A stretch of DNA of 64,000 nt from Bacteroidaceae bacterium (GCA_017650105.1 JAGCFO010000005.1:1-64000), one strand, 5' to 3'; shown: positions 10,044-20,098, numbered from the stretch's first letter. The notes: generated from the sequence alone by a model not told the origin. Program-made: numbers and translations.

Positions 10044-11396
10044 TCATACGTCGATGGAATAGCCGGGACGATAGTCGTAGTGCATCAGCTTGGTTGCCTC
10101 GGGGTCGTTCATGAACTTCTGCACGATAGGATTCCAGATGACGGGGCGTCCCAGCTCGATGGCGATATTGCCGAGGTTGCAGACCGTACACGAGGAGTGC
10201 CCTACCTCAACGGGGACGTTGGGGTCGATGCGTGCTTTCAGGCAATCAATCCATACTCGATGATGCCCCGAGCGTGCCTCGTAAGCCACGCTGCTGTCGG
10301 AAAGGTTGAGCTGCTCGAATTTCTTGTCGGAAGCACGGAAGTTACCGCGACAGACCTTTATCCATCCATTCTCGCCATAGATCTGCAAGCCGCGCTCGTC
10401 GCCGTTGTAGGGCTCCTCCGTCACTATCGTGCCGTTGTCGTACTCGAACGTCAGCTCCTCATAGGGGCCGAATCCGGCTGGGCTGACCTTTACGGGCCCG
10501 TTGCCGTCTTTGCCTAATGCCCATTGGGCAATGTCGAACATGTGAGCACCCCAGTCGGTCATCAGGCCTCCGCCCGTAACCTTATACCAGCGCCAAGCAC
10601 CCCAGAGCTGTTCGTTGTGCTCCTCGTCGATAATAGGGTCGAGATCGGAGTGATATTTGACGGTAGTGGGAAGAGGGCCGAGCCACTTGTCCCAGTTCAG
10701 GCCTGCGGGAACAGGCATCTCGGGAAGATTGTTGGGCACGGGAGCGGCGCTGTTGACATCTATCTCGTTGCGCCCTGCGTGTACCTTTATCTTCTCTATC
10801 TTGCCGAGAATGCCTTCGCGGCAAAGCGTTGCTGCATGGATGAACTCGTCGCTCGAGCGCTGCTGGCTGCCCACCTGAAGGATGCGCCCGTATTTGCGAA
10901 CGGCTTTACAGAGCTGCTGTCCCTCGTAGATGGTGAGCGTCAACGGCTTCTCGAGGTAGACGTCCTTACCTGCCTTGCAAGCGGCAATAGCGATGATGGC
11001 GTGCTGATGGTCGGGAGTAGCGATGACTACGGCGTCGATGTCCTTACGTGCCAGGAGGTCGTTATAATCCTCATAGACATCCACCTTGACTTTCTTCTCG
11101 CCCTTCGACTGGTAGTGCTGCGTGACGCGACGGACGAAACGGTCGCGCTTGATGTCATAGACGTCACATCCTGCAACGACACGCACGTCGTCGAAAGCGA
11201 TGAACGAGCTGAGCAGATACATGGCCTGCTGGCCCAAGCCGATGAAGCCGAGGTTCACCTTCGCGTTGGCTGCCTTCGTCTTAGCATACGAGGGGGCTCC
11301 TGCGATGTGAGGAGTCGACGCAAACATGGAGCCCGTAGGCAACGCAGCGGCTGCGGCACCTACGGCTGAATACTTAATGAAATTTCTTCTGTTCAT
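10044..11396 (-). CDS. Tat-exported Gfo/Idh/MocA family oxidoreductase
   Basis: 450 residues. The N-terminus MNRRNFIKYSAVGAAAAALP is a twin-arginine signal. The Rossmann motif GFIGLGQQAMYLL follows at about residue 50, then VIATPDHQHAIIA and the signature EKPLTLTIYEGQQLC. The C-terminal half is the usual alpha/beta domain ending in a conserved Trp-Asn-Pro region. Such proteins oxidise or reduce sugars with tightly bound NAD(P) outside the cytoplasm in Bacteroidetes. The gene follows uxaB by 30 bp on the same strand, which suggests a uronate- or sugar-related substrate (inference). Confidence 0.9.
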   Translation of the reverse strand: MNRRNFIKYSAVGAAAAALPTGSMFASTPHIAGAPSYAKTKAANAKVNLGFIGLGQQAMYLLSSFIAFDDVRVVAGCDVYDIKRDRFVRRVTQHYQSKGEKKVKVDVYEDYNDLLARKDIDAVVIATPDHQHAIIAIAACKAGKDVYLEKPLTLTIYEGQQLCKAVRKYGRILQVGSQQRSSDEFIHAATLCREGILGKIEKIKVHAGRNEIDVNSAAPVPNNLPEMPVPAGLNWDKWLGPLPTTVKYHSDLDPIIDEEHNEQLWGAWRWYKVTGGGLMTDWGAHMFDIAQWALGKDGNGPVKVSPAGFGPYEELTFEYDNGTIVTEEPYNGDERGLQIYGENGWIKVCRGNFRASDKKFEQLNLSDSSVAYEARSGHHRVWIDCLKARIDPNVPVEVGHSSCTVCNLGNIAIELGRPVIWNPIVQKFMNDPEATKLMHYDYRPGYSIDV

Positions 11397-11426
11397 GGTA
11401 TAGTAGATTTATAGGTTTTGATTTCA

Positions 11427-12899
11427 TCAGAGAATGCTCTCGACGGTCTTCAGCATGCCTTCTTTCTGGATCTGCTCCAAGAAGCCGACAACCATATCGG
11501 TGAGGCCGGGGATAGCGTTCAGATCTTCATGCCAGATGCTCTGCTCGGCAAGCACTCCTGTGGCAATCTTGCGCATGTCGCCTGTTGCCCAGAGGTCCTT
11601 GAGCAGCTGCATGATTTCGGGAGCATCGTTGGGCACGATTTCGGCTCCGTCTTCACGCACGCCACCTTTATAATAGGTGATGATAGCTGCCAAACCGAGT
11701 ACAAGTCCCTTGGGCAGCTCGCCCTTGCGCTGCAGATAAACTTTCAGTCCGGGCAAGTCGCGAGTCTCGTATTTCGGGAACGAATTGAGCATGATGCTCG
11801 TCACCTGATGATCGACGAACGGATTGACGAAGCGCTCGAGGACATCTCCGGCAAACTGCTGCAGCTCCTCCATAGGAAGATTGAGCGTCTGCATCAGCTC
11901 GTCGTACATGACCTTATGGATGAACTTGCCGATGACGGGATGCTGGCAGGCGTCGCGGACGATATTGACTCCGCTCAGGTAGGCAACAGGGCTCAGTACC
12001 GTGTGGGGACCATTCAGGAGCGTCACCTTGCGCTCGTGGTAGGGTTTCTCGCTCTCGGCAATCAGCACGTGGAGGCCTGCCTTCTCAGCGGGGAATTCTG
12101 CCTTCAGTTCATCGATGGACATATTCTCGGGTTTCTCGATGACCCACAGATGGAAGGCTTCGCCCTGAACGACGAGGTTGTCTTCGTAGCACACCGTCTC
12201 CTGTATCTGCTTGATCTCCTTGCGCGGGAAGCCCGGCACGATACGGTCGACGAGCGTGGCGCAAACGTAGCAGTAACGGGTAAACCACTCCTTGAATCCC
12301 TCGTAGTCGGCTCCGAAGTCGTCTTTCCACAACTCGATGTACTGGAAGATGCATTCCTTCAGATGATGTCCGTTCAGGAAGATCAGCTCGCAAGGCATGA
12401 GGATGAGTCCCTTGGTGGGGTCGCCGTTGAACACCTTGTAGCGACGATAAAGCAGCTGGGTGAGCTTTCCGGGATAGCTGCTGGCGGGTTTGTCGTCGAG
12501 CTTGCAGGCGGGGTCGAAGGCGATGCCTGCTTCCGTAGTGTTTGAAATCACGAAACGTATCTCGGGCTGCTCAGCCAAAGCCATGAAGGCTTGATTCTGC
12601 GTGTAGGGGTTAACAGCACGGCTGATGACGTCGATTCGGTCGAGGCTGTTGACTACTTCCCCGTTCAGTTTTCCTTGTAAGTTGACATGATAGAGGCAGT
12701 CCTGTCCATTCAGCCAGTCGGCCATTCCGCGCTCGATAGGCTGAACGACAACGACGCTTGCGTTGAAGTCGGTACGACGATTCATGTTCCACACAATCCA
12801 GTCGACAAAACAACGCAGGAAATTACCTTCACCAAATTGAATGATTCTCTCGGGTGCACAGCTCTTGGGGGCTGTGCGTTTGTTCAAAGCTTTTAGCAT
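11427..12899 (-). CDS. uxaB: tagaturonate reductase (altronate oxidoreductase)
   Basis: 490 residues. RIIQFGEGNFLRCFVDWIVW is the NAD-binding start of the mannitol dehydrogenase/UxaB family. The middle has LLNGPHTVLSPVAYLSG, and the catalytic-domain KVMYDEL and ERFVNPFVDHQVTSIMLNSFPKYETRDLP are typical of UxaB. It reduces tagaturonate to altronate with NADH in the cytoplasm, the second step of galacturonate breakdown. It is divergent from uxaC, whose product supplies its substrate, and precedes the Gfo/Idh gene. UxaA and the KDG kinase/aldolase are not in this window. Confidence 0.93.
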   Translation of the reverse strand: MLKALNKRTAPKSCAPERIIQFGEGNFLRCFVDWIVWNMNRRTDFNASVVVVQPIERGMADWLNGQDCLYHVNLQGKLNGEVVNSLDRIDVISRAVNPYTQNQAFMALAEQPEIRFVISNTTEAGIAFDPACKLDDKPASSYPGKLTQLLYRRYKVFNGDPTKGLILMPCELIFLNGHHLKECIFQYIELWKDDFGADYEGFKEWFTRYCYVCATLVDRIVPGFPRKEIKQIQETVCYEDNLVVQGEAFHLWVIEKPENMSIDELKAEFPAEKAGLHVLIAESEKPYHERKVTLLNGPHTVLSPVAYLSGVNIVRDACQHPVIGKFIHKVMYDELMQTLNLPMEELQQFAGDVLERFVNPFVDHQVTSIMLNSFPKYETRDLPGLKVYLQRKGELPKGLVLGLAAIITYYKGGVREDGAEIVPNDAPEIMQLLKDLWATGDMRKIATGVLAEQSIWHEDLNAIPGLTDMVVGFLEQIQKEGMLKTVESIL

Positions 12900-12949
12900 A
12901 CTACTATTTATTTAAGATGAGTTGACTCGGTATTTGCAAAATATCTGTG

Positions 12950-12980
12950 CAAAAATAATCATTTCCTTTTTTTATTCAAA
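12950..12980 (-). promoter_or_regulatory. promoter of uxaB
   Basis: Minus-strand TTTG (12980-12977) and TATTTTTG (12957-12950) are 19 bp apart, with a leader of about 45 nt to the uxaB ATG. The 145-bp uxaB-uxaC gap must also hold uxaC control. There the only -7-like box, TATTTTTG at 13032-13039, sits just 5 bases before the uxaC ATG and has no TTTG partner. Confidence 0.7.
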
Positions 12981-13044
12981 AAAAAGCCGTAATTTCGTCA
13001 CATCTTTTTTCCGACTTTATATTAACCTTATTATTTTTGATACG

Positions 13045-14451
13045 ATGAAACAGTTTATGGACGAGAACTTTCTGTTGACGACAGAAACAGCTCAGCATCT
13101 TTACCATGATCACGCAAAGAAAATGGCGATTATCGACTATCATTGCCATCTTGTTCCCCAGATGGTAGCCGAAGATCATAAATTCCGCTCAATCACAGAG
13201 GTCTGGCTCGGAGGAGATCACTATAAGTGGCGCGCTATGCGCACCAACGGTGTGCCCGAGCGCTACTGTACAGGCGCAGACACTTCCGATTGGGAGAAGT
13301 TTGAGAAATGGGCTGAGACAGTACCTTATACCTTCCGCAATCCTCTCTATCATTGGACTCATCTGGAGCTCCGCACCGCTTTTGGAATCAACAAGATACT
13401 GAAGCCCGAGACGGCACGTGAAATCTACGACGAGTGCAACGAGAAACTGCAGCAGCCCGGCTACACGGCAAGAGGCTTCATGCGCCGCTACAACGTGGAA
13501 ACCGTCTGCACCACCGACGACCCCGTGGACGACCTTCGCTGGCATAAGATGACGCGCGAGAGCGGATTCGAAATCAAGATGATTCCCGCCTGGCGTCCCG
13601 ACAAGGCAATGGCCGTAGAGGTTCCCGCTAACTTCAAGGCATACATCGAAAAACTTTCGGAAGTGAGCGGAGTGACTATCTCGAAGTTCTCCGACGTCAT
13701 CGACGCCTTGCGCAAACGGCATCAGTTCTTTGCCGAAAACGGCTGCAAGCTTTCCGATCACGGCATTGAGGAGTTCTATGCTGAGGATTATACCGATGCC
13801 GAGATTGAAGCCATCTTCAACAAGGTGTACAGCGGAAAGGAGCTCACCAAAGAGGAGATCCTGAAGTACAAGAGCGCTATGCTCATCGAATTTGCCGTGA
13901 TGGATGCTGAAAGCGGATGGGCTCAGCAGTTCCACTATGGAGCCATCCGTGATAACAACTCAAAGATGTTCCGCCAGCTGGGCCCCGACACGGGATTCGA
14001 CAGCATCGGCGAGTTCAACACAGCAAAGGCAATGAGCAAGTTCTTCAACAAGCTGAACGACCGAGACGCCCTGACGAAGACGATCATCTATACGCTCAAT
14101 CCTTGCGCAAACGAGGTAGTAGCCACCATGCTTGGAAACTTCCAGGACGGCTCTACTCCCGGAAAGATTCAGTTTGGCTCGGGCTGGTGGTTCAACGATC
14201 AGAAGGACGGCATGGAGCGACAGATGAATGCGCTTAGTGTGTTGGGCCTCCTGAGCCGATTCGTCGGCATGCTGACGGACAGCCGCTCGTTCCTCTCCTA
14301 CCCGCGTCACGAGTATTTCCGCCGCACCCTCTGCAACCTTCTCGGAAAGGATGTGGAGAATGGCGAGCTGCCTGCTTCAGAGATGCCTCGCCTGGAACAG
14401 ATGGTGGAAGACATCTGCTACAACAACGCCAAGAACTACTTCAACTTCTAA
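13045..14451 (+). CDS. uxaC: glucuronate (uronate) isomerase
   Basis: 468 residues, the normal length. I chose the ATG at 13045 because MKQFMDENFLLTTETAQHLYHDHAK aligns with the N-terminus known for UxaC; an upstream extension would be lysine/serine-rich and unrelated. DYHCHLVPQ is the metal-site motif, with TTDDPVDDL, SGWAQQFHYGAIRDNN and the C-terminal GSGWWFNDQKDGM all family hallmarks. It isomerises D-glucuronate to fructuronate and D-galacturonate to tagaturonate in the cytoplasm. Divergent from uxaB. Uronates from xylan or pectin are the likely source, given the GH98/GH43/GH31 cluster. Confidence 0.97.
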   Translation: MKQFMDENFLLTTETAQHLYHDHAKKMAIIDYHCHLVPQMVAEDHKFRSITEVWLGGDHYKWRAMRTNGVPERYCTGADTSDWEKFEKWAETVPYTFRNPLYHWTHLELRTAFGINKILKPETAREIYDECNEKLQQPGYTARGFMRRYNVETVCTTDDPVDDLRWHKMTRESGFEIKMIPAWRPDKAMAVEVPANFKAYIEKLSEVSGVTISKFSDVIDALRKRHQFFAENGCKLSDHGIEEFYAEDYTDAEIEAIFNKVYSGKELTKEEILKYKSAMLIEFAVMDAESGWAQQFHYGAIRDNNSKMFRQLGPDTGFDSIGEFNTAKAMSKFFNKLNDRDALTKTIIYTLNPCANEVVATMLGNFQDGSTPGKIQFGSGWWFNDQKDGMERQMNALSVLGLLSRFVGMLTDSRSFLSYPRHEYFRRTLCNLLGKDVENGELPASEMPRLEQMVEDICYNNAKNYFNF

Positions 14452-14471
14452 GCGAAAAGAGAATTCTGCGC

Positions 14472-14504
14472 AAGCCCCTGTAGTCGTGAAGGCAACAGGG
14501 GCTT
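14472..14504 (+). terminator. hairpin after uxaC
   Basis: A perfect 10-bp stem, AAGCCCCTGT / ACAGGGGCTT, with a 13-nt loop, 20 bp after the uxaC stop. There is no long T-run after it, so it may terminate weakly or protect the mRNA end. Confidence 0.5.
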
Positions 14505-14563
14505 CATCAATACTAATCCCCACCTTTTCTGCCCAAAGCTGCAGAAACAAAAGTCGTTTCCCT

Positions 14564-15670
14564 ATGAAACATCGCATCATCACATCGCTCGTCCTCATCT
14601 TTTCATGCATCACCCTTTCAGCACAACATCGAGCCGACCCGCAGAAGCTGAACAATCCTGAGTCGTTCACATTCGTTGTCTTCGGAGATCCGCAAGGATA
14701 CACCAAGTACGACATCAACCAGCCCCTATATGAGCTTTGCACCGCTTGGATTGCCGACAATGTGGAAAACCTCCACATCAAGGGCGTCCTCTTCACCGGC
14801 GACCTGGTGGAGCAGAACGAGAATATCGTGCGGAACAGAGCTATGCTCAATCAGACAAGCAAACAGATGTGGGAATGGTCGAGTCATTGCCTCGAGCGTC
14901 TCGACGGACATGTACCTTACATCATAGCCGGCGGAAACCACGAGTACGGCTATGTGCGGGGCGACGAGCCCTTCACGCACTACCCTGAGTATTACACTTT
15001 CGAGCGTAACCCGAAGAATGCCGAGCATCTCGTAGCTGCTATGCCCAACAGGATGGGACAAGTGTCGCTGGAGAATGCGGCTTGGGAGTTCGACGACAAG
15101 AACTGGGGCAAGATACTCGTCATCGGTACGGAATGGGCGCCCCGCGATGAGGTGCTGGAATGGGCAAGAAATCTGTGCGAAAGCCAAAAATATGAGAACC
15201 ATACCGTCATCTTCCTCACCCATTCGTTGCTGGAGGAGACAACGTCAAAATATACCGACAACGAGGGCTACAAGATAGAGCCTCGCAACTGGGGGAAGCA
15301 GATATGGGAGAAGCTGCTCTATCCTTGCAAGAACATACGTCTTGCTGTTTGTGGGCACACGGGGCATCCCGCCTCGGATGACGGAAAGGAAACGGGAAGT
15401 ACCTATGATCACGAGAGCAACAATGCCTACCGATGCGACAAGAACGCAGCAGGGAAAACGGTTCATCAGATGATGTTCAACGTGCAATGTCTCGGCGGAG
15501 GATGGGAAGGCAACGGGGGCGACGGATGGCTGCGGCTGCTGGAGTTCATGCCCGACGGGAAAACCATCAAGGCATCCACCTATAGCGTTCTCTTTGGCAT
15601 CTCGCCTATGACAAAACATCTGGCGCATCAGACCGATGCGTGCTGCCAGTTCGATATGGTAGTGGAATAA
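14564..15670 (+). CDS. secreted calcineurin-like metallophosphoesterase
   Basis: 368 residues from the ATG at 14564, chosen because it opens a signal peptide (MKHRIITSLVLIFSCITLSA); the frame runs further upstream into uxaC without support. The metal-ligand motifs appear in order: FVVFGDPQGY (Asp), FTGDLVEQNEN (Gly-Asp), AGGNHEYG (Asn-His), THSLLEE (His) and CGHTGHP (Gly-His). This is the complete binuclear metallophosphatase set. It hydrolyses a phosphoester in the periplasm or at the surface; the substrate is not evident. The hairpin after uxaC makes co-transcription with uxaC uncertain. Confidence 0.88.
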   Translation: MKHRIITSLVLIFSCITLSAQHRADPQKLNNPESFTFVVFGDPQGYTKYDINQPLYELCTAWIADNVENLHIKGVLFTGDLVEQNENIVRNRAMLNQTSKQMWEWSSHCLERLDGHVPYIIAGGNHEYGYVRGDEPFTHYPEYYTFERNPKNAEHLVAAMPNRMGQVSLENAAWEFDDKNWGKILVIGTEWAPRDEVLEWARNLCESQKYENHTVIFLTHSLLEETTSKYTDNEGYKIEPRNWGKQIWEKLLYPCKNIRLAVCGHTGHPASDDGKETGSTYDHESNNAYRCDKNAAGKTVHQMMFNVQCLGGGWEGNGGDGWLRLLEFMPDGKTIKASTYSVLFGISPMTKHLAHQTDACCQFDMVVE

Positions 15671-15723
15671 ACCGTCCGATACCATCAACGAATATCGTCA
15701 ACAGGTTTCTCTCTTCAGCATGC

Positions 15724-15930
15724 TTTTTGGAGAACAAATAATTATTTTTGGAGAACAAATATCGCGATATGAAGAAGGGAAAAATTTTGTTGAAGAAGGG
15801 AAAATGTGATATCGAGAAGGAATAATCGTTGCTGCAGAAGGAATAGTTGTCTTTGCCGGAAGAAGGAATAATTCTCGTTGCAGAAGAAGGTATAGTTGTC
15901 GTTGCAGAAAAGTGAATTTGGCGTTGAGAA
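15724..15930 (+). repeat. AT-rich mosaic repeat (copy 1) plus purine-rich degenerate array
   Basis: The 387-bp gap after the metallophosphoesterase gene holds no credible gene. It contains two direct copies of a TTTTTGGAGAACAAAT-like unit, a 12-bp palindrome ATATCGCGATAT (15759-15770), and then GAAGAAGGGAAAAATTTT. Matching pieces recur in inverted form near 36505-36592. From about 15800 to 15930 a degenerate GTTGCAGAAGAAGGAATA-like unit is repeated four to five times. No coding signal is seen on either strand apart from low-complexity frames. Confidence 0.7.
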
Positions 15931-16004
15931 GATATTCGGAAGAAAAGATAGACAGCTACGTTTTCTCATTAGATAGACATCAATCGTCATCTTTTTTAAA
16001 AAAA

Positions 16005-16036
16005 AGAAAGGAGCCACAGCGATGCGGCTCCTTTCT
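16005..16036 (-). terminator. terminator of the TPR protein gene
   Basis: An 11-bp perfect stem (AGAAAGGAGCC / GGCTCCTTTCT) with a 10-nt loop, followed on the minus strand by a run of eight or more T (16005-15998). It is 22 bp after the TPR gene's stop. Confidence 0.9.
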
Positions 16037-16057
16037 GTCTTTAACAACTCTGACAAA

Positions 16058-17347
16058 TTACATACCCATCTCTTTCTCGATAGCCTCGAATTCGGGACCC
16101 ATGTTGAGCATGTAGTAGCAAGTGTAGAGTCCGCTCTGCCATGCTACCTTCACGTCGGGATCGGAGCCGTCGTCGAGCGTGCGGAGCTTCTCGTATACGG
16201 GGAGGGCCAGTCTGTAATAGCTCTTCACTTCCTCCATACCGGTTTTGTACTCCTTGCTCTTCATGCTGAGAGTGGTGATAGCATCGCTCTTGTCCTGTGC
16301 GAGCTGGCAGTAGCAGATGCCGAGGTTACGATAAGCGCCCGTGTACGCAGGATCTTTCTCGATGGTGAGCTTGTACTGCTCGATGGCAGCATCGTAGTTC
16401 TTGGCATTCTGGTTGATGAAGCCTTTCACGAAGTAGAAGATAGGCAGGTCGTTGCCGTTCTTCAGCATGTCGTCGGCAAATGCCATCAGCTCGTCGTTCT
16501 GGTCGTGGTTGTTGTAGTACGAGATGAGGTTGCTGTAGAAATACTCCTTGTTAGGATATTTCTCAACGGCTTCCTTCAGCGTCTTAACCCACGCTACGGT
16601 GTCGCCCATGTTGCCGTAAGCCATACATTTGTACTGCATAGCGTTTTCTCCTACTTCGGGATCGTCCAAAGCGTTGTCGATATACTTCAGGGCAAGGTCG
16701 TATTTCTCCATCTTCATTCCGGCGAGGGATGCGTAGTAGGAAACGACGTTGATGAAGGTATCGGTAGCCACGAAGTTATACTTCTCGAGCATTGGATACT
16801 TTGCCGACTCGATGTACTGCGAGAACAGATCGTAAGCTCTCTGGTTGTCATCCTTGTTGAAATAGGTGACACCACCGCTGACGAGGTTGGGACGGATTCC
16901 CGAGAGCAGCTCGGCGTTAGCCTCGCGGAACTTGTGGATAACCTTACCCTTAGCGTTGGGCTGACTTTCGATCTCGTCGCACTTGTTGAAGTAGTTGAAC
17001 ATCTTCGAAAGCGAACCGAAGAATACATCCTCGCTGTAGGGCTGCTGCAGATACATCTTCTCGTTTTCCTTGTCGTAGAGTTTCTTTTGGATTTGACCAG
17101 CTGTGTTCCAAGTGTCGGCAATCACGTTGGTGTGCGGATTCTCGATGGCTTGGTTGATCAGCTTCTCAGCTTCGCCCATGTTGCCGGCTTGATCGGCCAG
17201 CATGTTCTGAGCTTGCTTCAAGACCTTGTTAGCAGCCTTGATCTCGGCCTTCAATGCCTTAGCAGCTTCTTTGTCTGCTTTGGTTTGTGCAAACGATACG
17301 CTGCAAGCCACAAGGGCTGCCATTGCGAACAAAACAATTCTTTTCAT
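16058..17347 (-). CDS. secreted tetratricopeptide-repeat protein
   Basis: 429 residues. The start at 17347 gives a clean signal peptide (MKRIVLFAMAALVACSVSFAQ); a start four codons upstream is also open. A Lys/Ala-rich helical region follows (KADKEAAKALKAEIKAANK). TPR-like helices include AYDLFSQYIESAKYP, LALKYIDNALDDPEVG and YDAAIEQYKLTIEKDPAYTGAYRNLGICY. It probably acts as a periplasmic protein-interaction scaffold; its partner is unknown. Monocistronic, with a strong terminator. It lies downstream of gyrA on the same strand, separated by 82 bp. Confidence 0.85.
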   Translation of the reverse strand: MKRIVLFAMAALVACSVSFAQTKADKEAAKALKAEIKAANKVLKQAQNMLADQAGNMGEAEKLINQAIENPHTNVIADTWNTAGQIQKKLYDKENEKMYLQQPYSEDVFFGSLSKMFNYFNKCDEIESQPNAKGKVIHKFREANAELLSGIRPNLVSGGVTYFNKDDNQRAYDLFSQYIESAKYPMLEKYNFVATDTFINVVSYYASLAGMKMEKYDLALKYIDNALDDPEVGENAMQYKCMAYGNMGDTVAWVKTLKEAVEKYPNKEYFYSNLISYYNNHDQNDELMAFADDMLKNGNDLPIFYFVKGFINQNAKNYDAAIEQYKLTIEKDPAYTGAYRNLGICYCQLAQDKSDAITTLSMKSKEYKTGMEEVKSYYRLALPVYEKLRTLDDGSDPDVKVAWQSGLYTCYYMLNMGPEFEAIEKEMGM

Positions 17348-17429
17348 AATTATGGACAAATAATATAAGGTTAATAATTCATTCTGTTGTTTATCTCTCT
17401 CTTTTCAATTCCTGTTATTTAGACATCAA

Positions 17430-20024
17430 TTATTCCTCAGAGTTTAAATCCTCTTCCTCCTCAATCTCTTCCACAGCTTCCGTCTCTGCGTTGGCTGCAT
17501 CTTTCTCCTGCTCGGCGAGGTCTTCCTCAGAACTCATGATAACGTCGGTTTCGTCGATTGCCTGAGCCTCTTCCTCGGGATCGGTATCCACGCGGCAAAC
17601 GCTTGCTATCGTGTCGCCCCTGCGTTCGAGGTTTATCAGGCGGACTCCCTGCGTAGCGCGTCCCATCACTCGGAGCGCCGACATACGAATACGGATGGTG
17701 GTACCTGACTTGTTGATAATCATCACGTCGTGTTCGTCGGTAACGAGCATGATGGCAGCCACCTTACCCGTCTTCTCGGTAACGCGGATGTTCATCACGC
17801 CGCGTGTACCTCTTCGTGTCAGGCGGTAGTCGTCGATGATGGAGCGCTTACCGTATCCGTTCTCGCTGACAACGAGGATTGTCTCCGTTGCCGCATCGTT
17901 CACGGCAAACATACCTATCGCCTCGTCGTCGTCGCCAACCAGACGGATTCCGCGTACGCCAGTCGACGTACGGCCCATAGCGCGAACGTCTTGCTCATTG
18001 AAGCGCACGGCACGTCCGTTCTTCGAACCGATAACGATCTCCTGGTTGCCGTTCGTCAAGCCTACGCTCACCACTTTGTCGCCTTCAACAAGCTTGATGG
18101 CGTTCACGCCCAGCTGACGCGGACGGCTATAAGCCTTCAGGCTTGTCTTCTTGACGGTTCCGTTCTTGGTGAGGAAAATGAGATAATGGCTGTTGACGAA
18201 CTCCTCATCGCTCAAGTCGCGCACATTAATATAAGAGGTAACCTTGTTGTCGGCATCCAAGTTGAGGATATTCTGGATGGCGCGTCCCTTGCTCTGACGA
18301 TTACCCTCGGGAATGTTGTACACCTTCAGCCAATAGCAACGTCCCTTCTCGGTGAAGAAGAGCATATAGTTGTGATTGGTTGTGTTGTAGATGTGCTCGA
18401 TGAAGTCGTCGTCCTTCGTGTCGCTTCCCTTGTAGCCGATACCGCCTCTTGTCTGCGCGCGGAACTCGGTAAGAGCCGTACGCTTGATGTACCCGCGATG
18501 GCTGATTGTGATAACCATCTCGTCGTCGGCGTAGAAGTCTTCGGGGTTGAAGTCCTCGGCAGAAGGAACAATCTCGGTGCGACGCTCGTCGCCGTATTTT
18601 TCCTTCACCTCAAGGAGTTCATCCTTCATGATCTGGCGGCAGAGATTGTCGTCATCCAGCACGCGCTGCAGGAATTCAATCTGCTTCATCAGCTCCTCAT
18701 ACTCGTTGTGGAGCTGGTCTTGCTGAAGTCCCGTGAGCTGGCGCAGACGCATGTCGACAATTGCTCGGGCCTGGATTTCATCCAGATTGAATCGATCCAT
18801 CAATCCTTGAATGGCATCGGCAGGAGTTTGGGCTGCCTTGATGATGTGAACCACCTCGTCGATATTGTCGCTGGCGATGATAAGTCCTTCCAAGATGTGG
18901 GCACGCTCCTTTGCCTTACGCAGGTCGAAGCGGGTACGACGAAGGGTAACCTCGTGACGATGCTCGCAGAAATACCTGATGCAGTCCTTCAACGAAAGCA
19001 CCTTCGGACGTCCGTGTACCAGCGCTACAGCATTCACGTTAAACGCGAACTGAAGCTGCGTCATCTTGAACAGCTTGTTGAGCACCACGCCAGAGTTGGC
19101 ATCGCGCTTCAGGTCGATGACGATGCGCATACCCTCTTTGTCCGACTCATCATTGACGTTGCTGATTCCTTCGATCTTTTTCTCGGTAACCAAGCGGGCG
19201 ATATATTCGATGAGTTCTCTCTTGTTGACGTTGTAGGGAATTTCGTTTACGATAATCTTATCGTGCGTAGGCGTCGACTCGATTTCGGTCTTTGCACGCA
19301 TCACTACTCTTCCGCGACCTGTCTCATAAGCTTCTTTCACGCCCGAGAGGCCATAGATGTAAGCGCCCGTCGGGAAATCAGGACCCTTGATAAACTGCAT
19401 CAGTTTCTCAACCGTGATATCGGGATTGTCGATATATGCCACACATCCGTCTATCACTTCGCCCAAGTTATGAGTAGGCATGTTGGTTGCCATACCCACA
19501 GCAATACCGGTAGCTCCGTTAACCAGAAGGTTGGGGATGCGCGTGGAGAGCACCGTAGGCTCCTCGTCCTTATCATCATAGTTCGGCTGGAAATCAACGG
19601 TATCCTTGTTGAGGTCCGTCATCATCTCCTCGCCCATCTTTTCAAGTCGAGCCTCGGTATATCGCATAGCAGCAGGGCTGTCTCCGTCGATGGAGCCGAA
19701 GTTTCCCTGCCCGTCTACCAACGTGTAACGCATAGCCCAATCCTGAGCCAGACGCACAAGGGCACCATAGATGGAGGAGTCGCCGTGAGGATGATACTTA
19801 CCCATCACGTCGCCCACCGTACGAGCCGATTTGCGATAACCTTTGTCGGAAGTGTTGCCCTGCTCAAGCATACTGTAGAGGATGCGTCGGTGTACGGGCT
19901 TCAAGCCGTCGCGCACGTCAGGCAAGGCTCGGCTCACAATCACCGACATAGAGTAGTCGATATATGAGGAGCGCATCTCCTCCGATATATTGACCTTGAT
20001 GATTCTGTCTTGATCTAATACCAT
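17430..20024 (-). CDS. gyrA: DNA gyrase subunit A
   Basis: 864 residues. The winged-helix/tower core carries the catalytic tyrosine in [10 protein letters not shown] (Tyr122, same number as in E. coli), and HPHGDSS is the DNA-binding quinolone region. The C-terminal beta-pinwheel has a degenerate GyrA box ([10 protein letters not shown]). The end is strongly acidic ([13 protein letters not shown]), as in many Bacteroidetes. It introduces negative supercoils together with GyrB, which is not in this window. In E. coli numbering position 83 is Ser, but position 87 is Gly rather than Asp or Glu. A ParC identity is less likely given the length and pinwheel. Confidence 0.96.
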   Translation of the reverse strand: MVLDQDRIIKVNISEEMRSSYIDYSMSVIVSRALPDVRDGLKPVHRRILYSMLEQGNTSDKGYRKSARTVGDVMGKYHPHGDSSIYGALVRLAQDWAMRYTLVDGQGNFGSIDGDSPAAMRYTEARLEKMGEEMMTDLNKDTVDFQPNYDDKDEEPTVLSTRIPNLLVNGATGIAVGMATNMPTHNLGEVIDGCVAYIDNPDITVEKLMQFIKGPDFPTGAYIYGLSGVKEAYETGRGRVVMRAKTEIESTPTHDKIIVNEIPYNVNKRELIEYIARLVTEKKIEGISNVNDESDKEGMRIVIDLKRDANSGVVLNKLFKMTQLQFAFNVNAVALVHGRPKVLSLKDCIRYFCEHRHEVTLRRTRFDLRKAKERAHILEGLIIASDNIDEVVHIIKAAQTPADAIQGLMDRFNLDEIQARAIVDMRLRQLTGLQQDQLHNEYEELMKQIEFLQRVLDDDNLCRQIMKDELLEVKEKYGDERRTEIVPSAEDFNPEDFYADDEMVITISHRGYIKRTALTEFRAQTRGGIGYKGSDTKDDDFIEHIYNTTNHNYMLFFTEKGRCYWLKVYNIPEGNRQSKGRAIQNILNLDADNKVTSYINVRDLSDEEFVNSHYLIFLTKNGTVKKTSLKAYSRPRQLGVNAIKLVEGDKVVSVGLTNGNQEIVIGSKNGRAVRFNEQDVRAMGRTSTGVRGIRLVGDDDEAIGMFAVNDAATETILVVSENGYGKRSIIDDYRLTRRGTRGVMNIRVTEKTGKVAAIMLVTDEHDVMIINKSGTTIRIRMSALRVMGRATQGVRLINLERRGDTIASVCRVDTDPEEEAQAIDETDVIMSSEEDLAEQEKDAANAETEAVEEIEEEEDLNSEE

Positions 20025-20098
20025 ATTTTTTTACTTATACCTTATTATATTCACGTTTTTGCGCACGCACACATATACGCACGCACGAAAATCGTGGG

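Noticed and set aside
12922..13044. Upstream extension of uxaC by 41 codons
   Set aside because: It would cover the uxaB promoter and lacks similarity; the 13045 start matches the known UxaC N-terminus.
15742..16056. 104-codon minus-strand frame in the purine-rich gap
   Set aside because: It is a Phe/Leu-rich readout of the GAAGAAGG array and its end covers the TPR gene terminator.
17730..19967. Long open frame (745 codons) antisense to gyrA
   Set aside because: It lies wholly opposite a certain gene, has no recognisable domain, and arises from codon bias in gyrA that avoids stops in that frame.
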